From: CAUZJF01 sp965248605 | GTDB lineage: Bacteria; Chloroflexota; Dehalococcoidia; Lucifugimonadales; CAUZJF01 | Length of the DNA stretch: 64,000 nucleotides | Assembly (NCBI GenBank): GCA_965248605.1 | Contig: CBDFJV010000007.1 | Span: 1,488,001 to 1,552,000, forward strand | Reading direction: 5' to 3' | Shown here: positions 9,941 through 17,507 of the stretch, piece after piece | How positions within the stretch are numbered: the stretch's first letter is position 1 | Layout of the letters: every line of letters begins with the position of its first letter | Notes under the pieces: model-generated | What the model was told of the DNA's origin: nothing | Seen by the model: only the letters and a program-made list of their open reading frames with translations | Databases searched by the model: none | Program-made: the position numbers and the translations under genes

Positions 9941-11866
9941 TCACTTCATTTCAACGACAAGCCCGCTGGTTCCCGGCATTACCAGGTCCAGCAGGACGAG
10001 GTGAGGTTCCTCAGCGTCCAGGAGGTGGAGTACGTCATCCGGGTTGCCGGTCCCGATAGGTGAGTAGCCGGCCTCCGAGAGTGTCTTCCGAACGTAACGA
10101 AGCACCAAGGGCTCGTCGTCGACTGCGAGAACCCTCGTGCGCTCACCCAATCTCACAACCGGCTCGACCTGGGAGGTGTCTTGAGCCTGTCCTGCTAGCG
10201 CAGCTTCGTCCGCCACGGGAATCGTGAAGGTGAACCTGCTGCCTTGTCCCACACCTTCACTCTCGGCCCATATGCGGCCCCCGTGCGCCTCCACTATTCC
10301 CTTGCAGATGACCAGGCCCAGGCCATAGCCAGCCGTCTTGCGTTCACCGTCGTCGCTGTCTATCTGGGAGTACTTCCTGAACAGACGCGGCAGCTGATCG
10401 GCGGATATCCCTCTACCCTCGTCGGTGACGGAGATCGCCACGTGAAGGTCATCTTGCGATGCGCTCACCCTGATCGTGGAGGAATCGGGCGAGAACCTCG
10501 CTGCGTTGGACAAAAGGTTGTTCAACACCTGTGCGGTACGCCGTCCATCCGCCTTGATTGGGGGCAGGTCCAGCCCGGCATCGACCTCGACGCGATGCCT
10601 TCCTCCGCCGCGCAGGAACGCTTTCTTCGCCTCGTCGATCAGAGTCACCACGGCCGTCGATTTCGGACTGACCGAGAGCATCCCGGCCTCCACGCGGGTC
10701 ATGTCGAGGAGGTTGTTGACCAGGTCACGCAGCCGGTCGGCCTGATCGTCGATGATTCGGAAGAACTGGCGCATCTCTGAAGCATCGAATGGGGTGGAGC
10801 TGCCCAGGACTGTGGCCGAGGAGCCCTTGATGGCGGTCAGCGGCGTTCGCAGCTCGTGGCTCACCATGCCGAGGAACTCGCTGCGCAGCCGTTCCATCTC
10901 CGCCAGGGGTGTCATGTCCTGGAGAACGGCGACGACGGCCACGATCTCTCCATCTTCCGAGTAGATCGGAGTCGCGTTGGCGAGAGTAGTGACCGCACGT
11001 CCGTCGGGAAAACGGAAGATAACCTCTTCTGCGCGCACCGTCTCGCCCTTGTTCAACGCCCGGTCCAACGGCAGTTCGTCTAATGGAATAGCGCTCCCGT
11101 CCGGCCGTTCGTAGGTGAATCCTTGCCTATACTGTGCCAACGAAACGCCTGGTTTGGGCATGAAGCCCATGATCCGCTCCACCTCCTGATTGGCTGACAC
11201 AACGTTCAACGTGCCGGCCTCGATGACCATGACGGCCACGGGCGATGTCCTGACCAGAGTCTCCAAACGCTGCCTCTCTGCCTCCACCTGGTCCCTGGCT
11301 CGCTCCTCGTCTCTGTGTTTGCGGGTGTTGGCGATGGCCATAGCCGCTTGGGATGCGAGCATGACCAGGACATCCTCGTCCTCTACCGTGAACTCGCCTC
11401 CCCCTTCCTTGTCGGCAACGTAGATGTCGCCGAGAGCCTCGCCCCAGTGGCGGATCGGCACACCCAGAAAGGTCTTCACCGTGGGGTGGTTCTCAGGGAA
11501 GTCGGCCGAGAGAGGGTGCTTGCCGACGTCTGCGAGTCGCAGCGCCTCCTGATTCTCGCTCAGGTATTCGAGGAGCCCCAAGCCTTTGGTCGGTCTCCCC
11601 ATCCGCCGGCGCTCTTCAGGAGCCATACCAGAGACAGGAAGTTCCTCGATCTGCCCGGAGTCATCTAGCGCCTCAAGTACGCCATACCGGGCGTCGGTCA
11701 GCGAGCGGGCGCCGTCCACGGCCTCCTGAAGGGCGGTCTGAAGATCGGGGCTCTCGGCTATGCTTCGGCTGACCTCGCTCAACCTCGGTGGGCGAGTTCG
11801 GACCGCCCCCCTCTCCCGTCCCTGTTTGTCGGCTTCGTTCAACGACCAGTCCTGATTGCGAGTCAC
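9941..11866 (-). CDS. Hybrid sensor histidine kinase with truncated receiver (GAF-PAS-HisKA-HATPase-REC)
   Basis: 641 residues, no membrane segment, so a soluble kinase. A GAF domain spans about residues 35-190 (GVPIRHWGEALGDIYVADK), then a short coiled coil, a PAS domain (about 205-325), the phosphoacceptor helix FLGMVSHELRTPLTAIKG near residue 340, and an ATPase domain with N, G1 and G2 boxes (NNLLSNAARFS, DEGRGIS, GYGLGLVICKG). The C-terminal receiver begins RVLAVDDEPLVLRYV and reaches the acceptor aspartate in VLLDLVMPG but stops about 8 residues later, roughly half the normal 115. The missing half coincides with the rearranged IS256/IS1380 region, so the receiver was probably cut. The kinase may still autophosphorylate; phosphotransfer within the protein is doubtful. 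Its partner regulator is not in view. Confidence 0.88.
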   Translation of the reverse strand: MTRNQDWSLNEADKQGRERGAVRTRPPRLSEVSRSIAESPDLQTALQEAVDGARSLTDARYGVLEALDDSGQIEELPVSGMAPEERRRMGRPTKGLGLLEYLSENQEALRLADVGKHPLSADFPENHPTVKTFLGVPIRHWGEALGDIYVADKEGGGEFTVEDEDVLVMLASQAAMAIANTRKHRDEERARDQVEAERQRLETLVRTSPVAVMVIEAGTLNVVSANQEVERIMGFMPKPGVSLAQYRQGFTYERPDGSAIPLDELPLDRALNKGETVRAEEVIFRFPDGRAVTTLANATPIYSEDGEIVAVVAVLQDMTPLAEMERLRSEFLGMVSHELRTPLTAIKGSSATVLGSSTPFDASEMRQFFRIIDDQADRLRDLVNNLLDMTRVEAGMLSVSPKSTAVVTLIDEAKKAFLRGGGRHRVEVDAGLDLPPIKADGRRTAQVLNNLLSNAARFSPDSSTIRVSASQDDLHVAISVTDEGRGISADQLPRLFRKYSQIDSDDGERKTAGYGLGLVICKGIVEAHGGRIWAESEGVGQGSRFTFTIPVADEAALAGQAQDTSQVEPVVRLGERTRVLAVDDEPLVLRYVRKTLSEAGYSPIGTGNPDDVLHLLDAEEPHLVLLDLVMPGTSGLVVEMK

Positions 11867-11870
11867 GCAC

Positions 11871-12107
11871 GGTTGCGTTGTGTCTGATACGGAGAACCGG
11901 ATTGTATCACCTGCGACTAATGCTTATCGACGCTCACTGCGCCCACGGCACCTGTAGCTCCCTACGAGATACCGCAAAAGTACACGGAAAAGTCATATCT
12001 AAGGGCTTGTTGTACACGTCAAATTCATACGCTCTACCTATTATGCCAGGTGCCGGATCGAAATCCCGCTGACCGGACATTTCACTCCATGCAGCTACAC
12101 CACGAGT
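11871..12107. other. Intergenic region without clear gene
   Basis: Divergent spacer between the kinase and the next plus-strand frame. It is lower in GC than its surroundings. No convincing promoter, RNA or protein was recognised. The frame of the 93-aa ORF at 12108 stays open through much of it (RIEIPLTGHFTPCSYTTS), so part may be the decayed front of that ORF. Confidence 0.4.
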
Positions 12108-12389
12108 ATGGGTTCGTCGTCCCTGGTGGTCTACGTAGGTCACGTGGCCCGGTGTAACGCGACTATGGCCGCAATGCAGGCGGGAGTCTTGCTGAAGGGG
12201 CCAGGCTACTGGTCCGGGTGGCAGAACTACATTCGTTTCTACACCAGGAGTGCGCTCGCCTTCACGAGCTACGGATATGATCCCAACACCTGCTGGTTAG
12301 GCTGGGGTCATGGTTCGGCCACTCCAACCAATAACGGCCCAAATCCGAGCCCGTCTAATGGTGGTCAACAGATGAGTCATTGCGTCTAG
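12108..12389 (+). CDS. Small hypothetical protein, possibly a C-terminal remnant
   Basis: 93 residues, not recognised. It is rich in Gly, Ser, Tyr and Trp (GPGYWSGWQNYIRFYT, then NTCWLGWGHG) and ends in a Pro/Asn/Ser-rich tail. No good ribosome binding site precedes the ATG, and the frame continues upstream without a start, which suggests the tail end of a secreted protein. It could also be a chance frame. Confidence 0.3.
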   Translation: MGSSSLVVYVGHVARCNATMAAMQAGVLLKGPGYWSGWQNYIRFYTRSALAFTSYGYDPNTCWLGWGHGSATPTNNGPNPSPSNGGQQMSHCV

Positions 12390-12454
12390 GCGTCTTCGCA
12401 CATCCAACGACCACCCGCGCGGAGATGGAGGGTACTCGAAAGAGAGGTGCTACC

Positions 12455-13534
12455 ATGAGAAGCTATCTACCAATCGCAGCGGCCGCATTCATTGTTCTCC
12501 TACTCGCAGGAGCCTGCAAAGGCGAGTCGCCGGCGGCAGTGCCAGCGGCGGCGCCGACGCAGGCCCCCGTTACCACCTTCGCGACGACGCTCGAAGGAGA
12601 GGCTCTCGTCCAGCACGGCAGGCTGTCCCAGGAAGACGGCCTGGACCTGGAGGCGATGGCAAACTTCCTGGGAACGAAGATGGTGACCGAGTGGCTGCTG
12701 GTCCTTGCGGGACCGGCGTCGGACCGCTTCGCATCGACACTGGAGGGAGAGGCCCGCTCCAAGCATGACGATCTGCCCCGGAAGGGGAAGCGGACCTTCG
12801 AGCTCATCGCGCTCATAAGCGATGAGTTGGCGACGGACTGGCTCTTCGCTGGTTACAGGACTCCGGTGGAGGCGTTCGGCCCCGCCATCGAGCAATCGGC
12901 ACAGCCGCCAGTCGAGCCGGTCATAAAGAGAGAGGCTCTTGTAGGGTATACACGGCTGGGCTCTAACGGACGTGCGGAGTTCGAGTTCTTCGTCGAGGCG
13001 GTGGGACTCGGAGCGGCAGAGGCGTCGCTCCTCCGCTACCGGGAGTCGGCAGACTTCGCTCTTTCAGGGGTTTTCATGGCGCCGCTGCCGCCCCTGGAGG
13101 GGGTCCTTTCAGCCGACGAGGCGGCGAAGCTGGAGGCACTGGACCCCCGTATCCGAGGCCCGTTCGTCGAGAGGTGGGAGCATGGGCTACAGATATACGT
13201 TCCTAGCCCTTCCGACCCGACCGCTGGGTTGGCGTTCACCGACCCGAAGGCGTACGTAGCCCAGAGTACGGAGGAGGAAACGAAGCTGACCAGGGAGGTG
13301 CTGATGGCGCTTCCCACTGAGCTTCCTCCAATCGAGGACCTGGCCTTTCCCGAGGCCGTAGCGGAGTACGAGAAGCTGCATCCCGACGTGAAGGAGAAGT
13401 TCTGGAATCAGGTGGGGATCAGCTACGCAGGCGGAATGACGGTGGGCAAGGGAGAATTTCGTCCACTCACCGACAGCGAGATCAAGGAGCTGTTCAGCCC
13501 TCGCGTCGCCTTCTGGACACAGTTTCGGCGGTGA
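12455..13534 (+). CDS. Secreted lipoprotein with internal duplication
   Basis: 359 residues from the ATG at 12455, chosen because GAGAGG lies just before it and it opens a lipoprotein signal: MRSYLPIAAAAFIVLLLAG followed by the lipid-accepting Cys. A linker of Ala/Pro/Thr follows. Two homologous blocks come next: TTLEGEALVQHGRLSQEDG...TEWLL and STLEGEARSKHDDLPRKGK...TDWLF, about 50 residues each. The rest is acidic and unrecognised. It is probably anchored outside the membrane. Function unknown; no domain family recognised. Confidence 0.75.
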   Translation: MRSYLPIAAAAFIVLLLAGACKGESPAAVPAAAPTQAPVTTFATTLEGEALVQHGRLSQEDGLDLEAMANFLGTKMVTEWLLVLAGPASDRFASTLEGEARSKHDDLPRKGKRTFELIALISDELATDWLFAGYRTPVEAFGPAIEQSAQPPVEPVIKREALVGYTRLGSNGRAEFEFFVEAVGLGAAEASLLRYRESADFALSGVFMAPLPPLEGVLSADEAAKLEALDPRIRGPFVERWEHGLQIYVPSPSDPTAGLAFTDPKAYVAQSTEEETKLTREVLMALPTELPPIEDLAFPEAVAEYEKLHPDVKEKFWNQVGISYAGGMTVGKGEFRPLTDSEIKELFSPRVAFWTQFRR

Positions 13535-13598
13535 GCTCGAAGTACCGGGACAAGGAGACGTGAGCGTCTAACCAAGCCAGGTTCTGACGGCTGCAAGT

Positions 13599-13631
13599 GC
13601 GGGTGGGGCATGTACGAAGTGTCCCACCCGC
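13599..13631 (+). terminator. Hairpin downstream of the lipoprotein gene
   Basis: A 12-bp stem (gcgggtggggca / tgtcccacccgc, one G-U pair) with a 9-nt loop followed by TATTTGTGTG. It lies 65 bp after the lipoprotein stop and is a plausible intrinsic terminator with a weak U tract. The remainder of 13535-13839 shows no gene. Confidence 0.55.
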
Positions 13632-13839
13632 TATTTGTGTGGGAGTAGGAAGGCACCCGACCTCATAGCTGGGCCAACGCGGTCAAGCCTTCTCTACCGA
13701 AGAACTGTTCACAATTGTGGTGATGGGCAGCACCCGGTTTCAGGCGCCATGAATGGTATGCTTAAGAACCATGGAATTGCGACATGGATCCTGAGTGGAA
13801 TGCCCCTAAACTGCGGATAATGACGCGAGCGCTCGTTCT

Positions 13840-14388
13840 ATGAGGCGTTTCGTTCCCATTGTCGCGGGGTTGACATTGTTGGTCCTTGTGTTTGCTGGCA
13901 CGGCCTCTAGTCCTATGCCCAACGAGGCAGCAACTGAATCCGGCCAGGCACGAAACCAACATCCAGCGCCACCGCGAGGACAAACCGAATCTCTTGACAC
14001 GGAGGGAATTTCACCAGCTGTCAGGGTGCATAGACCGGTCTTTGACATGGACTACGATGACAGTTGGGTAGCAAGCGTTCCCGACGTTATTGGAGGGTAC
14101 AGGGTTCTTTACATCTCTACTCCGAAGCGCAAGGCCTGTAGCCCGTCTCCGGTGATAGTCCTACAGGCGCCGCAGGAGTCCTTGAGCGAGTTCTTGGGGG
14201 ACACCCCTGATGTTCACGCCTTGATGCAGGCGATCCCAGCGCTCCCAGCAAATGCAAGATTGAGCTTTGGTCGCTCTCTTATTGACAAGGAAGAGGTGGC
14301 CGCGCGTGATCGAAGATGGAATGAGGCTAAGATCAGAACTGGTTGCTTTTCGTGGGGCCAGGTGGACCTGTCAGTTGGCACGAAGTGA
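13840..14388 (+). CDS. Secreted hypothetical protein
   Basis: 182 residues. The N-terminus MRRFVPIVAGLTLLVLVFAG is a signal peptide or anchor, followed by a low-complexity linker and a folded-looking C-terminal part (VPDVIGGYRVLYIST, then KACSPSPVIVLQAP). The two cysteines of the C-terminal part could form a disulphide outside the cell. Not recognised as a member of any family. Base composition is lower in GC than the enzyme genes nearby, in keeping with accessory DNA. Confidence 0.6.
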   Translation: MRRFVPIVAGLTLLVLVFAGTASSPMPNEAATESGQARNQHPAPPRGQTESLDTEGISPAVRVHRPVFDMDYDDSWVASVPDVIGGYRVLYISTPKRKACSPSPVIVLQAPQESLSEFLGDTPDVHALMQAIPALPANARLSFGRSLIDKEEVAARDRRWNEAKIRTGCFSWGQVDLSVGTK

Positions 14389-14861
14389 ACGTCGGTCATT
14401 GAGCTTAAGCCGGCCTATCGTGAACCCTACTACCAGAGAAGTGTTGCCCGTCCTCGAAATCGGTGACCACCAACCGGTCGGGACTTCAACGAGTTCATTC
14501 GCCTGAATCCCGTTCTACTAGAACAACAGGTTGAGAACGACCTGGAGCCGGGTCCGGGACTCCTGTGTAGAAGTGGGTCTGAGCAACGATACGCCCACGT
14601 ATGCGAGCGACTAGTATATGAGCCAGTTTCGCAACGGAGAACAAGAACAATGAACGACGCCAGCTCCGACGCCCGCAACTGAGCATCCAGTCTGAACGCT
14701 GTCTAACCCTGCCACTCCCCCGAATGAAATGATGGGCCGCTGACAGATCTGGGCAACCAAAAAGCCCCACACATATGGATAGGCACGGGCAGCCACCGTC
14801 GTCGAACGGTGGCTGCCTCTGTGTTGCACTTCTACGGAGCCTTGGAAGCGCGGCCCGGTCC
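14389..14861. other. Intergenic region with one perfect hairpin
   Basis: No supported gene. A start-less open frame at about 14478-14683 reads DFNEFIRLNPVLLEQQVEND and onward with protein-like composition, possibly a remnant. A perfect 11-bp stem (gcagccaccgt / acggtggctgc, loop CGTCGA) lies at 14789-14816, 46 bp beyond the end of the minus-strand cluster, and may terminate it, though no T run follows immediately. Confidence 0.45.
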
Positions 14862-15399
14862 CTAGAACAGCCTCAGCGTCTGGGGCTGGTCTTGGGCTGC
14901 CCCTTCCTCGGCAGTTGTATCCTGCGCCGGTCCCTGCTCGCGACGGGACCGACGCCCGGTCGAGCGATTGGGCCGTGTGTATGCGGGATACCTCGGAGAA
15001 TCCTCCCACTTGGCTCTAGCTCTCTCGATCACCGCCGAGACCTCTCGGGCCAGCCCGGACAGGTCCGGGTCATCGAACGATTCGATGTGCGGGTCCGACG
15101 AGGGCCGTTGTACGCCGATGGTGGCACTGCCCTCTCTGATGGACACGACGACCTTCAGGTCCTCGGCAGGGCCGCCCTCGCCTTCGCTGGCCGGGTCTTC
15201 TAGCGGGCCGCTCTCGGCTCCGCCGGTCTGGTCCTCGGGATCGTCCGACCCTTGTCTGTGGCTCCTTCCTGGCCTTGTCTGTGGCTCCTTCCTCTTCGAC
15301 AACCGCAGCAGCCGGCTTGGGCGTCTCATCGCCGAAGAGACTCTCGTAGGCATTCAGTGCGTCTTGCGTTGCTTCCGTTCCGTTCTCGTCAGGCATCAT
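14862..15399 (-). pseudogene. Frameshifted acidic protein of the JAB/ThiF cluster
   Basis: The proper start appears to be MMPDENGTEATQDALNAYES at 15399, preceded by GAGGAGAG. This frame leaves the coding pattern after residue 40, exactly at two tandem copies of a 21-bp sequence with 23-bp period (15250-15270 and 15273-15293). A second frame then carries the convincing C-terminal half (DLKVVVSIREGSATIGVQRP, ESFDDPDLSGLAREVSAVIE). Three repeat copies would join both halves in one frame; two copies do not. The product is unrecognised. It lies 42 bp downstream of the ThiF gene and reads with it. Confidence 0.6.
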
Positions 15400-15441
15400 C
15401 TCTCCTCTCTCTTTCCTTCTCTGCGTTTGGGCCTCAAGACC

Positions 15442-16278
15442 CTATTCTCCTTCCAGGTCGTCAAACTCGTCCTCCCCTTCCTCGGAGCTCGATCTCACCA
15501 CCCGCTCCACCGCTTCCGGGGTGGCGTAGGTTGGGGTGACCGTGCCCTGCTCCATATCGAGGTAGAGGCCTATGAAGGGGCAGGTGCCCGCCACCATGCG
15601 GCGCACGACCTGTAGCACCAAGGACGCCATCACCTGGTTGATGGTGGGCTCCTGGTCGGAGAGGTCGAGGGCCGCCGCGCAGTCCAGGTCTGGAGGGGTC
15701 GTAGGTACAGTGGTTAGCAGGTCCGGGCGCTGGAGGGTGGGCGCGGGCAGCAGGTGGCAGGTCTCGTCGACGAAGGCCGGCTCGTCCCAGTAAGATGGGT
15801 CGGGCACGTTGCCGACGAGGACCTGTCCCCAGTTGGTGTCGTTGCCCGCGTCGACGAGCCACTGGTGCCGCCCCCCCGTCAGGCACTCCGCCATCGCCCT
15901 GCGAGCGGCGGCGTTGTCGGCGCAGCCGATGAGCAGGCAGTTGCCGTAGCTAGGAATGCCGGGCCATCGCTGTCCATAGGAGCCGGACGGGTCCTCCCGG
16001 AAGGGGTAGACCGAGTAGCCGATTGGACGCCGGTAGGCGCGGGCCAGCCTGTCGGCCAGGGCCTGGCTCTTGAAACGGCCGACGTCGTCTGCGTAGAAGT
16101 TCTGGCGCAGCAGGTTGTGCGGCTCCACGCGGTCGTGGTCGACCAGAACGATGGTGGCCTCCCTTCCGGTGAAGAGTCGGCAGAGGGCCTCCGCCACGAA
16201 CCCGCCGGTCCCGCCGCAGCCCACCACGGTGATCCAGGGGTTGTCGAGCAGGAACTCGTTGTCCAGGTAGTAGGGCAT
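15442..16278 (-). CDS. ThiF/E1-like adenylating enzyme of PRTRC type
   Basis: 278 residues. The nucleotide-binding motif VVGCGGTGGFVAEAL (about residue 18), the acidic DHDRVEPHNLLRQNFY segment and the later GCADNAAARR region are those of the ThiF/MoeB/E1 superfamily, which adenylate the C-terminus of ubiquitin-like or sulphur-carrier proteins. The NLLRQ-F-x2-DVG-x3-A pattern resembles ThiF of PRTRC cassettes found on plasmids and integrated elements. No CxxC zinc pair is evident. AAGGAGG precedes the ATG. It follows a JAMM protease-like gene, the usual E1/deubiquitinase-like pairing; no ubiquitin-like partner is seen nearby. It seems intact, unlike its neighbours. Confidence 0.82.
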   Translation of the reverse strand: MPYYLDNEFLLDNPWITVVGCGGTGGFVAEALCRLFTGREATIVLVDHDRVEPHNLLRQNFYADDVGRFKSQALADRLARAYRRPIGYSVYPFREDPSGSYGQRWPGIPSYGNCLLIGCADNAAARRAMAECLTGGRHQWLVDAGNDTNWGQVLVGNVPDPSYWDEPAFVDETCHLLPAPTLQRPDLLTTVPTTPPDLDCAAALDLSDQEPTINQVMASLVLQVVRRMVAGTCPFIGLYLDMEQGTVTPTYATPEAVERVVRSSSEEGEDEFDDLEGE

Positions 16279-16285
16279 GGGTCAG

Positions 16286-16680
16286 TTACCTCCTTATAGA
16301 TTGATTGGTCCTGTGAGTTGATCGCGGCTCTTCGCTCATTAACCGGACGCCCGGCGTGGGACCGCCGAACACCTGCGACCACGAGACCGGGGCGAAGTGG
16401 CCATAGACCCCCACCCGGAGACTCAGCTCCGGCCGGAGGGTGTCCAGCCGTCCCGCGACCCCGTAAATGCGGAAGCCTTGCTCGTCCCGGTCGTCGGTGG
16501 CCGAGAAGAAGGCGCAGCCTCTACCGTGAGAGTGGAACTCCGCTATTGCACCGGCCGGGGGCTGGTAGGTGAGGGACGAGGCGGTCCCGTTCTGTTCAGG
16601 GACGACGACCCGGTAGGCTTCCCCGTCCCAGCGATGCGCCGGACGACCTCTGCCTCGGGCTCGTATATCTCCGGTTTGGT
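16286..16680 (-). pseudogene. JAB/JAMM metalloprotease-like protein (PRTRC A-like), 5' end lost
   Basis: The C-terminal part is clear: AIAEFHSHGRGCAFFSATDD supplies the JAMM motif HxH-x7-S-x2-D, followed by DEQGFRIYGVAGRLD and VGVYGHF, as in PRTRC system protein A. Upstream, WDGEAYRVVVPEQ is in the same frame but the preceding EIYEPEAEVVRRI is shifted by one base, so a small deletion has occurred near 16638. Beyond about 16680 the plus strand becomes serine recombinase, so the front of this gene is gone. The stop is 7 bp before the ThiF start, indicating a former operon. The longer open frame up to 17212 is an artefact. Confidence 0.75.
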
Positions 16681-17184
16681 CTGGAGCCAGGTCAAGGAGA
16701 CGATCCAGAATCCCGAGCTCATCGTGGCCGGCATCGAGGCTCTGGATACGCAGGGAGAGGACGGGCTGGGAAAGCGGATCGCCAGGGCGGAGCGCGATCT
16801 CCAGAAAGTCCAGATCGAAGAAGAAAGAGCCATCAGGCTGTACGTGTCGGGGAAGATTAAGGAAGACCAACTCGACCAGCAACGCAAGTTCATCCTCGAA
16901 CGGCTGGAAACCGCTCGGGAGAAGCTGGACGACCTCCGCGCCAGGGAGTCGATGGCATCTGAGAAGCGGGGCCTGATGGAGAACCTTGTCCAGTGGGCTG
17001 GGAAGTTCGGCAAAGGGTTGGATGACCTGCCCGACGAGAAGCGCCGGGATGTCCTGCGGCTGCTCGTCGATCAGGTCTTGGTCGATCGTGACAACAACAT
17101 CAGCATTACCCTGGGTATTCCAACAGAGGATGTGCGCCAAGAAGCGCATAGGTTGAGAGTTCCAGACTTGGAACCCGGCCAGGA
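16660..17184 (+). pseudogene. Large serine recombinase, C-terminal fragment (5' exon of intron insertion)
   Basis: About 165 residues beginning LVWSQVKETIQNPELI and running through a long charged coiled coil (RAERDLQKVQIEEERAIRLY) to GLDDLPDEKRRDVLRLLVDQ and VDRDNNISITLGIPTEDV. This is the segment after the zinc ribbon in large serine recombinases. The catalytic domain with its serine is absent, replaced by the JAB gene on the other strand, so two genes that once diverged were joined by a deletion. The group II intron begins about 17185. After the intron, FVSIENEES is a typical recombinase tail. The call rests on motif resemblance. Confidence 0.75.
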
Positions 17185-17507
17185 GTGGGCCGGTGGCTAC
17201 GGAAGCAGGCACGGTGACCCGAAGCAGAACCGTGTTTGAAGCCTTCCCGACAACGGGGCGGCAGCAGCCCTACCAAGCTGCGTGCCCCTAGCCAGAGTTC
17301 CGCTACGGTTACGAAAGAAACTGCTGTTTGACGCGTCGAATCGCTGACTGCCCGTCCACGGTAGGGCGAGGGCAGAGTCGTCGGATACCCGTCTATCCAC
17401 TGCGGGAAAAGTCCGTCAGGACAGGGACGCCGCACTCCAGACAACCGGCCGTCCCCCGATGGCGAGCGCGGCAGGGAGCCGTGCCAGGCGTAAAGGCAGA
17501 ACCTAAG

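Noticed and set aside
14478..14683. Start-less protein-like frame DFNEFIRLNPVLLEQQ
   Set aside because: No start codon, RBS or recognisable family; noted only as a possible remnant in the intergenic entry.
16286..17212. A single 308-residue minus-strand gene
   Set aside because: Only the C-terminal 130 residues are JAB-like. Upstream of about 16680 it is the complement of serine recombinase coiled coil, so the long frame is a chance fusion.
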